From Edaphobacter flagellatus (lineage in GTDB: Bacteria > Acidobacteriota > Terriglobia > Terriglobales > Acidobacteriaceae): a stretch of 64,000 nt of DNA. Of this stretch, positions 35,782-44,684 are shown in pieces. Position 1 is the stretch's first letter; every line of letters begins with the position of its first letter. The DNA is taken from assembly GCF_025264665.1 (NCBI RefSeq), contig NZ_CP073697.1, positions 744,001-808,000 of the forward strand. The letters run 5' to 3'. Both the position numbers and the translations under genes were made by a program. Under the pieces are notes generated by a model. It ran no database searches. It saw only the letters and a program-made list of their open reading frames with translations, and had not been told where the DNA came from.

Positions 35782-36158
35782 GCCGTCGGCTAGCTCCGGA
35801 GGGAGTCAAGAGAAATATCACCAAGCGAGGCTACGCCCGCGATGAGGAGAGAGACGATGCGTTTCGCCAAATAATTCGTTCCATTCCGCGAGGGCGAGTA
35901 TCAACCTATGCGCGGGTTGCCGAAGCTGCTGGCTATCCGTTATTCCATCGGGCGGTAGCTAGGCTTCTCCGGAAGGACACGCTTACCTCTCTCCCTTGGC
36001 AGAGAATCGTGGGTTCTGGAGGAGAGATTCGGTTGAAGGGTGAGTTTGCGGAGGAACAGCGACTGCGTTTGAGAATGGAAGGTGTTCAATTTCATGGTGA
36101 GCGCGTAAACATGGGCATCTATCAACACGAGCTACGCAGATGGGAGGTTTTGGATTGA
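35778..36158 (+). CDS. Alkyltransferase-like (MGMT-fold) protein without active Cys
   Basis: 126 aa. The MGMT DNA-binding fold is clear: FRQIIRSIPRGRVSTYARVAEAAGYP, RAVARLLRK and GGEIRLKG, with PWQR at about residue 73 in place of the methyltransferase PCHR. Loss of the Cys marks an ATL-type protein that binds O6-alkylguanine or other lesions and recruits repair, without transfer. It closes the sigma-GHKL-GHKL-DruA operon, overlapped by a 4-codon leader frame. Sensing of modified bases in phage DNA is an attractive inference. Confidence 0.8.
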   Translation: MSRRLAPEGVKRNITKRGYARDEERDDAFRQIIRSIPRGRVSTYARVAEAAGYPLFHRAVARLLRKDTLTSLPWQRIVGSGGEIRLKGEFAEEQRLRLRMEGVQFHGERVNMGIYQHELRRWEVLD

Positions 36159-36181
36159 TCGATAGGGCCAATCTTGCGTTT

Positions 36182-36502
36182 TCATTCGCTCGCCGGATAG
36201 CCATAGTCCCGCAGCCGCTTGCGACATAAGTCCAGTTCGTCACTGGTAAAGAGAGGATGCCATCGTGCATTGTTGAGAATGACAGCCTCGACAGTGAGAT
36301 CAAGCCGTTGTCGCTGCCAAAGAGCTGTATATCCTTCCGATACCTGCGGTGCATGGAGGAGATACTTGGCCGTCGCGAGTCCGCCCTCATCGTGAATCAT
36401 CGTTAAGAATCGACTGGCTTTGTACTTAACTTCGGAAAGCGCTCGCCGGTAGACCTCTACCATCGCCTCTTCGAACTCCATCACAAGTCTTGCTTTGTCC
36501 AT
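36182..36502 (-). CDS. Hypothetical mobile-element protein
   Basis: 106 aa, mostly helical. The pattern FLTMIHDEGGLATAKYLLHAPQVSEGYTALWQRQRLDLTVEAVIL and LFTSDELDLCRKRL is of a type commonly seen in accessory regions, but no function is known to me. It converges with the ATL gene and lies upstream of the relaxase gene on the same strand. Confidence 0.6.
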   Translation of the reverse strand: MDKARLVMEFEEAMVEVYRRALSEVKYKASRFLTMIHDEGGLATAKYLLHAPQVSEGYTALWQRQRLDLTVEAVILNNARWHPLFTSDELDLCRKRLRDYGYPASE

Positions 36503-36589
36503 AGGAAACCATTCTATGTGCCCGGTTCTTGCCTGAACCGTTTCTTCGTTGCCCCAGCGATGCTCCGGGCATTCTCGTTCGTTTCTAAT

Positions 36590-39500
36590 CTACCGGCCAA
36601 TCCCGAATCCTTCTATCTCAATGCTCGGCATCTTTTGCTCCGTAGGGGTAACTCCGGCCCCGAGAGATGATGGGTCGAGGTCTTTGCCTAATGCGTTCCT
36701 ATCCAGCGAAATCTCTCTGCCTCGCGAGATGAAGATAGCGAGATCATTTGTTTGGAGGGTGAGGAGCGCGAACTGACGTTGATGTTGAGAAAGTACATTG
36801 CTGTCTCCGGTGACGAGAACACGGTGCATTGAGCGCGGTAGGTCTTCTGTCGCGTATCCGTACTCGATGTGCCGGGTCTGCGCTTGGGAGAGAGCAGCAG
36901 ACTTACCCTGATCGCTACGCACCATCAGCGAACGGTCCTCTCCTATTCGTTCGATCGTGGCAAAGTCACCCTTGCGAATACCAATTTCCTGCGCCGTCGC
37001 GGTAAAACGGATGCGCTCACCTTCGGAGACATCGCGCATCTCTTCCCGGAAGACATGCGCCTGGCTGGTCAAGCCCCTTACCAACGCAGGGTTATAGCTG
37101 ACTTCACTTCCATCGAGTGAGGCAACGGTGAGCCGGTTGGTTTTCGCATCGACGGTTAGTACGGTTACGGTACTGTTGTCGGCGATGCCGAGTTCGGCAC
37201 TACCTACTTTGTAATGAATCTGGTCACCAGCGGCGTAGTTCGCCGCGAGACGAGGATTGCCAAAGCGCTGTTCGACCCACACAGGAAGCTGATGGCTTTC
37301 CGCGGAGAGCCGTCCCTGCTGGCGGAGTTCATCACGGATAAGCTGCGTCAGTTCTTTACGTTCACCTGCATCCGGCGCGACGACTAAGGCGCGGTCCTGC
37401 TGCGAAGCATAAGCCAGAGCGACTGCGGCTAAGCGGTGTTCTGCGCTAGCGTATTCATGGACACGACCATCCTGCTGGAGGATGGTCGTAGCGGTGGCGG
37501 GATCATTCTCACGGAAAGCGGAGACGGCACGCTCTACCTCGCTCTTCTTCGGAGGTTGCGCGAGGTCGACGGCTGCTGTCTTCGAGATATCGGTGGCGAG
37601 ACGATTGCCTAGACGCGCGGCGTCGTTGGTATAGATGTGGGCGTCGTGCGACGCACGCGAGATGGCAACGTATGCCAGCCGTGTGTTCACCAACCCGCGC
37701 GGGCCCCCGGTATCGAAATGAGCCAGCACACGCTCTGAAGTGAGGCCCTGCGAGCTATGCGAGGTCACGGCATACCCATGATCGTACTGCCGGACCGTTT
37801 CGGTATCGAAAGTGAGCGTCCGCTTGTCTTTACCGTCGATACGCACTGTCATGCGTCTGTCTTCGATACGTTCGATGGTGGCAAGGTCGCGGTTGGCAAC
37901 GCTCAACTCTTTCAGCGGCGCGGTGAACTGGATACGGTCTCCAGTGGCAAACGCGCGCTCCTGCTCGCGGAAGACATTTACCCCTCGTAGGCGCCGCGGA
38001 TCGTAGGCCACAACCTCTCCATCGGCGCGCTTAACCGTCAATAGGTTTGCCTTGGCATCGACAGCCTTGACTGTAGTAAAGCTGCCGCGCTCGATGCCCA
38101 GTTCCTTGCTTCCGGTGTTGTACTGAACCACGTCGCCGATGCTGTACCGAGCCGCCCAGGTACGGTCGGCTCCAGTCATGTCAGAACGATGGGAGAGGGT
38201 ACGAAACATCCTGCCATCGTCTTTCAACTTGCCCGTCTGCAACAACTCGGCGCGGATGGCCTCGTTGATCTCCTGACGGCTCTTGTTATCAGGAGAGACG
38301 ACGAGTGTGTTCTCCGGACTGGCCGCATAATCCTTGGCGATGGCGGCGATGCGGTCACTCCGAGCCAGCAACTCGGTGATGCGGCCCTGCTCTTGCAGCA
38401 ACGCGATGCCTTGCTGCGTTTCGGCCTTCGCAAGGTGCTCCACAGCTTTTAGGAGTGAAGGATCTTTCTGTCTCATGATGCGGTCAAGCTGGGCGGTGCG
38501 CATCCCGGCCTCCTGCATCTGTTGGAACGGACGACCGGCGTCTACGCCCTGATGCTGAGCGGTGTCACCGATGACCAGCACCCGGTCCTGCGGTTGCAAT
38601 TTTTGCAGAAAGTCGCGCATCTGTTTGGTACTGGCAAGGCTCGATTCATCGAGCATGTAGAGGTGACCCGATTGCTGCTCACGGGATAAGTCCATCTTCC
38701 GTGCAAGGAAGCTCTGCAACGTAGAGGCGTCGATGCCAGCCTCACGGAGTTGGGCTGCTGCGCGGGACGTGGGTGCAAATCCCTCGACAATGAACCCACT
38801 CTTTTCTGCACCCTCGCGAATGGAAAAAAGCACTGAGGTCTTGCCCGATCCTGCCCGCCCCTGCAAACCGTGGATACGGTCGGGCGAGTTCAACACCTCT
38901 TCGATGACGCGCTTCTGGGAGTCATTCAGGAAGGTGTGCGACTGTGCCTGACGCTGTGCGTCTTCGGCACTCATGATCGGCTGAACGGTGTTCTTGGCGC
39001 CGCGAACGTATTCGATGTTGGCGCGTTCGGCGGCGATGGTTTCCGACGTGGTGAAGCGCGGGCTGGAGGCATGTTTGTGGGATTCCACCGAGAGGAAATC
39101 TCCCCGTTGCCGCCGCGCCTCGAATTCGGCGCGGACCTGGGGATAGGTGGTATTTCCCATACCGCGCCGTAAGGCATCACGGAGCAAAAGGCGCTCGTCC
39201 AGCACAGCCTCGCGCTCATACAGGCTGCTGCGAGCATAGGTTACAGCCTCCCGCGCATGAGCGGTGCGGTCAGGTGTATGGCTCTGCACCTGTGCCCGTT
39301 CACGGGCTTCGGCCACGATGCGCTGTGGTTGGTTGCCGTACTCGGCAGCGATCTCCCGATGCGCCGCCAGGACCTCGGCAGGCGACATCGCCTGCTTCTT
39401 CTCGCGGGTGGACCGCGCCGCGATCTCAGCCGCCTCTGGTCCAGAGACGCCGCGCTTTTCCATCTCTTCCTTGATCTTCTCGCGACGCAGGCTGGAGGCT

Positions 39501-40240
39501 TTCAAATAGTCCGCTGAATAGGACTTGATTTCAGGTGCTCCACTTTCGCCCGGTTCGATCTCATATCCGAGGCCACGTAGGCGGTACATCAATTCCGACT
39601 GATACACCGCCGTCACGAAGTTCTGGCTCTCAAAGAACGGTTGTTCTTGTAAGGCCCGCGTCGTGCCACCGGTGCGTTGGGTCACATTGAAGATGACGGC
39701 ATGAGTGTGGAGTTGCGGAGCGGCGTAGCCATCAACCGGACGTGCGGTGTCGTGCTCGAACTTCGCTGCCAGGAACCTGCCCGTTTGTTCCGCTGGTTTA
39801 TTTCCGCCCAGACGGGCGTGCGTGTACTTCTCCAACTCATCCAAAGCCGCCGTCACGGCTGCACGATGGGCTTCGCGGATACGATCGTCGCCTCCCACGA
39901 GGGCGGTCAACGAAACAGACTTCGTGGGTGCAAACATCGCATCCCATCCGGCACGGTGAGCCACGGCCTTCGTCGTAGAGCCATCGGGATTCTTGTATTC
40001 GGTAGCGATACGATGGCGCACCATCTGTTCGCCTGTCACCGGATGCTTGCCTTCGGTGAGGCGGGAGAACTCCAGGGCGGAGACCTCGCCGGAGACACCC
40101 ATGGATTCGGCGAGCTTACCTTGCCATTCGCCTATCACCTGATCGCCCTGGGCGTAGTAGCTCTGCGTGGGCGAGGTGTAATCGAGCTTGTGATAGGTCT
40201 GCGCCTGGGTCGCGTTCAGAGGTTTGGAGATGTCGAGCAT
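36590..40240 (-). CDS. MobF-family conjugative relaxase (TrwC/TraI type) with duplicated C-terminal module
   Basis: 1216 aa. The N-terminal relaxase has candidate catalytic tyrosines (Tyr16, 21, 28, 29) and the metal His triad (His163, His178, His180 in LHTHAVIF). A SF1 helicase follows, with GRAGSGKTS at about residue 463 and the RecD-like SHSSQG motif near 800-830. Residues about 620-880 are followed by a second, degenerate copy of the same helicase half (about 925-1190) in which SHSSQG is replaced by TEDLPRS. It nicks oriT and unwinds the strand for transfer. It lies directly downstream of the coupling-protein gene (4-bp gap). Confidence 0.93.
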   Translation of the reverse strand: MLDISKPLNATQAQTYHKLDYTSPTQSYYAQGDQVIGEWQGKLAESMGVSGEVSALEFSRLTEGKHPVTGEQMVRHRIATEYKNPDGSTTKAVAHRAGWDAMFAPTKSVSLTALVGGDDRIREAHRAAVTAALDELEKYTHARLGGNKPAEQTGRFLAAKFEHDTARPVDGYAAPQLHTHAVIFNVTQRTGGTTRALQEQPFFESQNFVTAVYQSELMYRLRGLGYEIEPGESGAPEIKSYSADYLKASSLRREKIKEEMEKRGVSGPEAAEIAARSTREKKQAMSPAEVLAAHREIAAEYGNQPQRIVAEARERAQVQSHTPDRTAHAREAVTYARSSLYEREAVLDERLLLRDALRRGMGNTTYPQVRAEFEARRQRGDFLSVESHKHASSPRFTTSETIAAERANIEYVRGAKNTVQPIMSAEDAQRQAQSHTFLNDSQKRVIEEVLNSPDRIHGLQGRAGSGKTSVLFSIREGAEKSGFIVEGFAPTSRAAAQLREAGIDASTLQSFLARKMDLSREQQSGHLYMLDESSLASTKQMRDFLQKLQPQDRVLVIGDTAQHQGVDAGRPFQQMQEAGMRTAQLDRIMRQKDPSLLKAVEHLAKAETQQGIALLQEQGRITELLARSDRIAAIAKDYAASPENTLVVSPDNKSRQEINEAIRAELLQTGKLKDDGRMFRTLSHRSDMTGADRTWAARYSIGDVVQYNTGSKELGIERGSFTTVKAVDAKANLLTVKRADGEVVAYDPRRLRGVNVFREQERAFATGDRIQFTAPLKELSVANRDLATIERIEDRRMTVRIDGKDKRTLTFDTETVRQYDHGYAVTSHSSQGLTSERVLAHFDTGGPRGLVNTRLAYVAISRASHDAHIYTNDAARLGNRLATDISKTAAVDLAQPPKKSEVERAVSAFRENDPATATTILQQDGRVHEYASAEHRLAAVALAYASQQDRALVVAPDAGERKELTQLIRDELRQQGRLSAESHQLPVWVEQRFGNPRLAANYAAGDQIHYKVGSAELGIADNSTVTVLTVDAKTNRLTVASLDGSEVSYNPALVRGLTSQAHVFREEMRDVSEGERIRFTATAQEIGIRKGDFATIERIGEDRSLMVRSDQGKSAALSQAQTRHIEYGYATEDLPRSMHRVLVTGDSNVLSQHQRQFALLTLQTNDLAIFISRGREISLDRNALGKDLDPSSLGAGVTPTEQKMPSIEIEGFGIGR

Positions 40241-40243
40241 AGC

Positions 40244-42301
40244 CTATGTCTCCCGGATCAAAGCAGGACCTACCGCCTGTTCTTCTTCAAGTTCTTCATC
40301 CTCTGAAGGGCTAGGTGTTAGCTCTTCTGCCTGCTGCACGGCAGCGGGTGTAGGCCATGCAATCGGAGCACGTTCTTTATCGTGTGGACCGTCACTTTCG
40401 GTCGCCGGAGGGGTGTCTTCCTTCTCCTGGGATTCTTGCTCTGGCGTGGGTGCTGGCACATTCTGCTCCAACGTGTCCGGGTTAAAGCGCAGTCCGCCTG
40501 CGGTCTTCCGTGGCAGGAAACCGGGCGTGGGCGTCGGCAGGTCCATGTAGTCAAAAGCGAACCGCGCCACGCTGTTACCCAGTTTGAGATAGGCGTGTCT
40601 GTCGTCGAGACCGGATATCTCGGAACCCATGACCAGAGGTTCGATCTGACGTTCCACGGTGAAGTTGTGCCCGGAGCGCGTACCGTCGAATTTCGTTTCC
40701 TTCAGCCGCTCGATCTCCACCTTACCGATCGCCTCGGATATCCACTCGGCGGCCTTTGGTTCGGCGGTCTTCATGAAGATTTTGGTGGCAGGCTGGGACA
40801 GCATCACTTCGGCAAGATGACCATAGATGACCTCAAGCTGGGCCTTGCCCTGAAAGCCGAGGATGAGCGGGTTCTTGGACTTCCTGTTCTCCGTAATGGC
40901 GGTATGAAGCTGCGGCAACCGCTGCAAGCTGGCCAACTCATCGATGACAAACCATACCGGCTTTTGGCCGGGCTGTGGGGTAGTCAGCAGCCGCATCACC
41001 AGCAGATCAATCCAAAGCGAATGTAGCGGTCGTAGCGTGTCTCGTTCAGGCGGTCGAGAGGTAATGAAGATCCACCCTCGACGCGTCTTCGACCAAGTGC
41101 GCGCGTTCCAAACGGCACGCTTTTCGTCACGCTCCGGAAGCATGCGAAATGACTTTGCGACCAATCCAAGCGAAGAAAGAACACCCGCCCGCTGAGGGCC
41201 GGCCTTCCTATCGATATAGAAGGCCATCTCCGTCCCCTCTACCATCTTCATCAACTCTGTATCGCTCGACATCCACGCGGCAAGCTGGTGCGGTGTCGGG
41301 CCGCGCTTCAACAGATGGGCGAAGATTTGGGCGGGCGTTTCGTGGAAAAACTCATCGATCTTGTCCGTCTTCGGTGCATACAGAGACGTGGCAATGGCAT
41401 AGGCTTCATCCTCCGATTCCAACTCTTGTGCCGGTCCCCAATAAGGGCATCGGGCATCGAGCGGATTGAGCACGATGTCTCCACGTTGGGCGTCATAGAA
41501 TCGCTGAATGTATTCACACGCCGGGTCATAGACGATGGCGGAATCACCCCGACCTCTGATCTGGCGAAGGCACTGCATGATGAGCTGCGTCTTGCCAACA
41601 CCCGTATCGCCCATGAGTTGGAGATGCTGTGCTTCCTTATGCAGTGGAATCCGCATCATCCGACCGGATTCCGTGGTCTTAAAACCCAGACCATCGCCCT
41701 TCTGAGCCTTGTTGAACTCGGTTGGATCGAGCATCCGAGGACCGCGAAGGACGCGGCCGTACTTCATCTCTTTGAAGCGCCGAATGTCCTTCGGAACAGC
41801 CAAAGCAAGCAAGACTGCAAGGCATAATCCGCCCTCGATCATGCTGACAGAGAATATTCGCCAGGGGCTTGCGCCACCGTAAACGACATCATGCTGCCAC
41901 CGGTACATCGAGGCGTCGGCCAGCCTCTCTGCGGGGCCGCGAAACGGAAAACGATACCCCTGAGCATAAGCAAGTTCGGACAGGGCGAACGGCATCCTTT
42001 TGCCCTTCGGCAGCGTCATCTCACCCTCAGCGAAGTCGATGGGCATTGCGAGACGCGGCTTCGCTTTTGAGCCTCCGAGATACAGTAGCCGGTAGCTCTG
42101 GTGGGCATGGAAGGCGCTACCGACACCAGCCCGCGCATAGTCTGTCATGTACGCCTTCTGGAGCGGCGGGAGTTGGAAAGCATATCGCTCCCAGGCAAAG
42201 AACAGCGTCAGCAAGAACGCTCCCGCAACGGCGCAATAGCTCATCAGCGGAACGTGCGGCGGCCAAATGATCGTCTCTTTTCTACCCCATTGTGTTGCCA
42301 T
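40244..42301 (-). CDS. Type IV coupling protein (VirD4/TraD/TrwB type)
   Basis: 685 aa. N-terminal TM segments (SYCAVAGAFLLTLFFAW and IEGGLCLAVLLALAVP), Walker A LMGDTGVGKTQL at about residue 230, Walker B WFVIDELASLQRLP at about 450, then LILGFQGKAQLE. The C-terminal tail is Pro/Glu-rich, probably a specificity tail. It links the relaxosome to the VirB channel and pumps DNA. GGAG precedes the start, which overlaps the RHH accessory gene by 20 bp; this is a relaxosome operon. Confidence 0.93.
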   Translation of the reverse strand: MATQWGRKETIIWPPHVPLMSYCAVAGAFLLTLFFAWERYAFQLPPLQKAYMTDYARAGVGSAFHAHQSYRLLYLGGSKAKPRLAMPIDFAEGEMTLPKGKRMPFALSELAYAQGYRFPFRGPAERLADASMYRWQHDVVYGGASPWRIFSVSMIEGGLCLAVLLALAVPKDIRRFKEMKYGRVLRGPRMLDPTEFNKAQKGDGLGFKTTESGRMMRIPLHKEAQHLQLMGDTGVGKTQLIMQCLRQIRGRGDSAIVYDPACEYIQRFYDAQRGDIVLNPLDARCPYWGPAQELESEDEAYAIATSLYAPKTDKIDEFFHETPAQIFAHLLKRGPTPHQLAAWMSSDTELMKMVEGTEMAFYIDRKAGPQRAGVLSSLGLVAKSFRMLPERDEKRAVWNARTWSKTRRGWIFITSRPPERDTLRPLHSLWIDLLVMRLLTTPQPGQKPVWFVIDELASLQRLPQLHTAITENRKSKNPLILGFQGKAQLEVIYGHLAEVMLSQPATKIFMKTAEPKAAEWISEAIGKVEIERLKETKFDGTRSGHNFTVERQIEPLVMGSEISGLDDRHAYLKLGNSVARFAFDYMDLPTPTPGFLPRKTAGGLRFNPDTLEQNVPAPTPEQESQEKEDTPPATESDGPHDKERAPIAWPTPAAVQQAEELTPSPSEDEELEEEQAVGPALIRET

Positions 42302-42683
42302 CGGAGGTCTCCTTTTCTGCGGTCCGCTTGTACTGCTGCATGACCTCTTGGGCGGCCTTATGTTTCTCCTTCCGCACCATCGTCATAGCTTCGGTAATCC
42401 ACGCTGGAGATACCTTCTCTCCGAGAGCCAGTGGCTTCAGAAGGTTGACTAGCAACATGCGCGTGGCGATCAGTTCTGTGAACAGTGCTGTTCGCATAGT
42501 CTTTCCAGCCGCATCGAGAAGCACCTCGCGGGACCACTCGCGAGCAGTCATGCCCGCGGCTTGAGCGGCGTCTTCTATCGCTGCCACCTCATCGCAGGTG
42601 AACCTCGTAGCAAAGCTTTCGCTACGAGCTGACCGGGTGCGGTGGGGTGAAAGCCTCGACTGGATAGTAGAGTTCCGATTCAT
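42282..42683 (-). CDS. RHH-type relaxosome accessory protein (TrwA/MobC-like)
   Basis: 133 aa. The N-terminal third (SESFATRFTCDEVAAIEDAAQAAGMTAREWSREVLLDAA) has the strand-helix-helix pattern of ribbon-helix-helix plasmid mobilisation proteins; the rest is helical. Start at 42683 has a perfect AGGAGG 6 bp upstream; the longer frame to 42758 is rejected. It is the first gene of the relaxosome operon and lies beside a palindrome array (42704-42790), its likely target for both oriT binding and autorepression, as known for TrwA. Confidence 0.75.
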   Translation of the reverse strand: MNRNSTIQSRLSPHRTRSARSESFATRFTCDEVAAIEDAAQAAGMTAREWSREVLLDAAGKTMRTALFTELIATRMLLVNLLKPLALGEKVSPAWITEAMTMVRKEKHKAAQEVMQQYKRTAEKETSDGNTMG

Positions 42684-42703
42684 TGCGCACCTCCTGAGAG
42701 AGC

Positions 42704-42870
42704 GGTTCCATTTGCAACCGGAATGGGTTCCATTCGGAACCGCCGATCGCATAAGCACTGCGTTTTCTGCATGGTTCCAACCGGAACCATTTGCACCTCA
42801 AAACACGCCCATCCGAGGGATGGAGTGTCAATCTTCTTCCCGTGCGCAGCACGGTTGTGGCTTTGCCACA
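42704..42870. promoter_or_regulatory. Palindrome array and hairpins, oriT/operator candidate
   Basis: Three copies of GGTTCC-N4-(GGAACC-like) start at 42704 (imperfect right half), 42726 and 42773; the last extends to ATGGTTCC-AACC-GGAACCAT (42771-42790). Next come hairpins CCATCC-GAG-GGATGG (42809-42823), CGTGC-GCA-GCACG (42841-42853) and TGTGGC-TTT-GCCACA (42856-42870). This 200-bp gap precedes the RHH accessory, coupling-protein and MobF relaxase genes, the usual place for oriT and the accessory-protein operator. The nick site itself is not identified. Confidence 0.55.
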
Positions 42871-42885
42871 CATTTAGCGGCGGGA

Positions 42886-43212
42886 TCATGCCTTCGACGC
42901 CACCACAGATGCAGGTGCTTGTGCAGGCGAAGATGCCGAAGAAACAGGCTTGCGTGCGGGCCGCTCGGAGGCATCATTTGCAGTGGCGCGGCGAACGCGA
43001 AGTGTCGGCGTAATCCGTTGTGCTTCCGGGGTACGAAGGAACTCCTGGAACTCGCGATCCTTGGAGAAGACATAGGCGAGCGCCTGTTCGACAACATCGT
43101 TCGCTGAAGCCTTGATGAATGCGGCATACTGATCGACCTGCATTGCCGTCGAATCAGTGAGTCGAATGGAAGCGCTGAGATGTTTGGTCTGGATGACTTC
43201 GAGTAGTGGCAT
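42886..43212 (-). CDS. Small RHH-like protein
   Basis: 108 aa starting MPLLEVIQTKHLSASIRL. The first 60 residues (ASIRLTDSTAMQVDQYAAFIKASANDVVEQALAYVFSKD) have the strand plus two-helix arrangement of RHH regulators; the tail is Ala/Pro/Ser-rich and disordered. AAGGAG lies 6 bp before 43212. It lies upstream of the oriT candidate and may be a second DNA-binding accessory or transfer-region repressor. Confidence 0.65.
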   Translation of the reverse strand: MPLLEVIQTKHLSASIRLTDSTAMQVDQYAAFIKASANDVVEQALAYVFSKDREFQEFLRTPEAQRITPTLRVRRATANDASERPARKPVSSASSPAQAPASVVASKA

Positions 43213-43237
43213 TTTCTTCTCCTTGAGTGATGGTGGT

Positions 43238-44185
43238 TTAGGCAATCTTTTTGCGAACAACCATGCGCTGTGCGGTGGCGGCAATCTCCCGCGAACGGGC
43301 GGAGCAGAGTGCAGCGGGGAGATCGTTCTCGCGGCGAAACTTCAGCATGGTGAGAACGTCCTCAAAGGGCATTCCTTCGAGGAACCATTGACGAGCGGAA
43401 GCAACGTCGATGGTGCGCTGCGCATAGTACAGAGGGTTGGGCTTATCGGCTCTGCGTTCGGCCAGGATGCGGGTCAGCTTCTTCGCATCCGCACCGGCTG
43501 CAAGTTGGGCACAAACCCACGCCCAATCCTGTTCGGAGTGGCTGTCCTTGCGAGAGGAAGAATGACGAGCGTTCCCGCGTAGCGGTAGCGCGGCATAGCC
43601 ATCCCCCTCCGGCAACCGGAAGTCCGCAGGACTGTAGGTAGCAGCGGACGGATATTCGACCGCGACGTAGTGCGCGGGAGAATACTTGTGATTGAAGAAA
43701 CCGGGGATGCGAAGTACCCGGTTGCAGTCGGTGCAAGCAGGATCGCCGCCGAAGGCAATGGCGAGCCGCTTGAGCATCTCTTCCTGTGTGCCGAAGTCAA
43801 AACCTTCGACCTGCCAAAGCACCTGGTATTTGTTAGGCGATGTGGAGAGGATGACGGAGGCCGGAGGCACGCCATCCGCTGCCCGGAGCGCAGCGAGCCG
43901 GGCATCGCCGTCTACGTCGACATCCAGGTAGAGATGACGGATAGAAGCAATGCTCTCCTTTGTCCGCTTGCGGCTACCGACGCGCAGCGGATTGGCAGCC
44001 GCGTACACGTTCGCACCGTGATGGTTTTGGTAAACGAGCCACCCGAGGTAACGAGGCGCGAGCGCCTGCTCCAGCGTGACCACACGCTGGACCGTCTTCA
44101 ACGGGCTCTCGGTGCGCAGCAGGAGAGCAATGGTCGAGCCAGGAGCGAAGCTCCGAGCGAGAAAGTCTTTAGCAACTTCGTTCAT
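43238..44185 (-). CDS. RepB-like primase-domain protein
   Basis: 315 aa. The archaeo-eukaryotic primase-type core is visible: IRHLYLDVDVDGD with catalytic Asp residues, SVILSTSPNKYQVLWQVEGF, then DCNRVLRIPGFFNHK. This matches RepB primases of conjugative elements, which prime replication of transferred single-stranded DNA. The C-terminal helical part (ADAKKLTRILAERRADKPNPLYYAQRTIDVASARQW) is a primase-associated domain. GGAGG precedes the start. It precedes the small RHH gene and follows SSB. Confidence 0.85.
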   Translation of the reverse strand: MNEVAKDFLARSFAPGSTIALLLRTESPLKTVQRVVTLEQALAPRYLGWLVYQNHHGANVYAAANPLRVGSRKRTKESIASIRHLYLDVDVDGDARLAALRAADGVPPASVILSTSPNKYQVLWQVEGFDFGTQEEMLKRLAIAFGGDPACTDCNRVLRIPGFFNHKYSPAHYVAVEYPSAATYSPADFRLPEGDGYAALPLRGNARHSSSRKDSHSEQDWAWVCAQLAAGADAKKLTRILAERRADKPNPLYYAQRTIDVASARQWFLEGMPFEDVLTMLKFRRENDLPAALCSARSREIAATAQRMVVRKKIA

Positions 44186-44288
44186 CGAACCACCTCCATT
44201 CCGTCTTTCATTGCGACCGCGATGCCACGGGTTCAGCAGCCGAAGAGGCCGGGTTCAATACCGGCCTCCTGGGGCGGAAACGACATCC

Positions 44289-44684
44289 CTAGTAAGGAAT
44301 GTCGTCGTCGTTCAGCCCATCTTCGGAGGTTGCATCTTCTGCCTCTTCCGTCGCCGCTTTAGCTGCGCGATCCAGCTTCAGAATCGAGTTCACCCGAACC
44401 TCCCACACGGTCTGCTCCGTGTCGGTCTTCGTGTTGGTGAACCTGCGGCTGCGATACTCGCCCTCGACGAGGATGTGTGCGCCTTTCTGAAGCTTGGCGG
44501 CGAACTCGCCGAGCTTGCCGAAGACGACGCAACGGTGCCAGTCGGTGTGCTCGATGTACTTGCCGTCCTTCTTGTAGGACGACTTGGTCGCGAGCGAAAG
44601 AGTCGTGAGGCTGCGGTCGCCGTTGGTGCGAACTTCTGCGTCGTTGCCGATAAAGCCGATGAGGGTGACGTTGTTCTTGTACAT
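44289..44684 (-). CDS. ssb: Single-stranded DNA-binding protein
   Basis: 131 aa with the SSB OB-fold pattern MYKNNVTLIGFIGNDAEVR, LSLATKSSYKKDGKYIEHTDWHRCVVFGKLGEFAAKLQKGAHILVEGEYRSRRF, and the acidic C-terminal tip ending DDDIPY, used to recruit partners. It is an ICE-encoded copy, placed before the primase gene, and likely coats the transferred strand. Confidence 0.95.
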   Translation of the reverse strand: MYKNNVTLIGFIGNDAEVRTNGDRSLTTLSLATKSSYKKDGKYIEHTDWHRCVVFGKLGEFAAKLQKGAHILVEGEYRSRRFTNTKTDTEQTVWEVRVNSILKLDRAAKAATEEAEDATSEDGLNDDDIPY

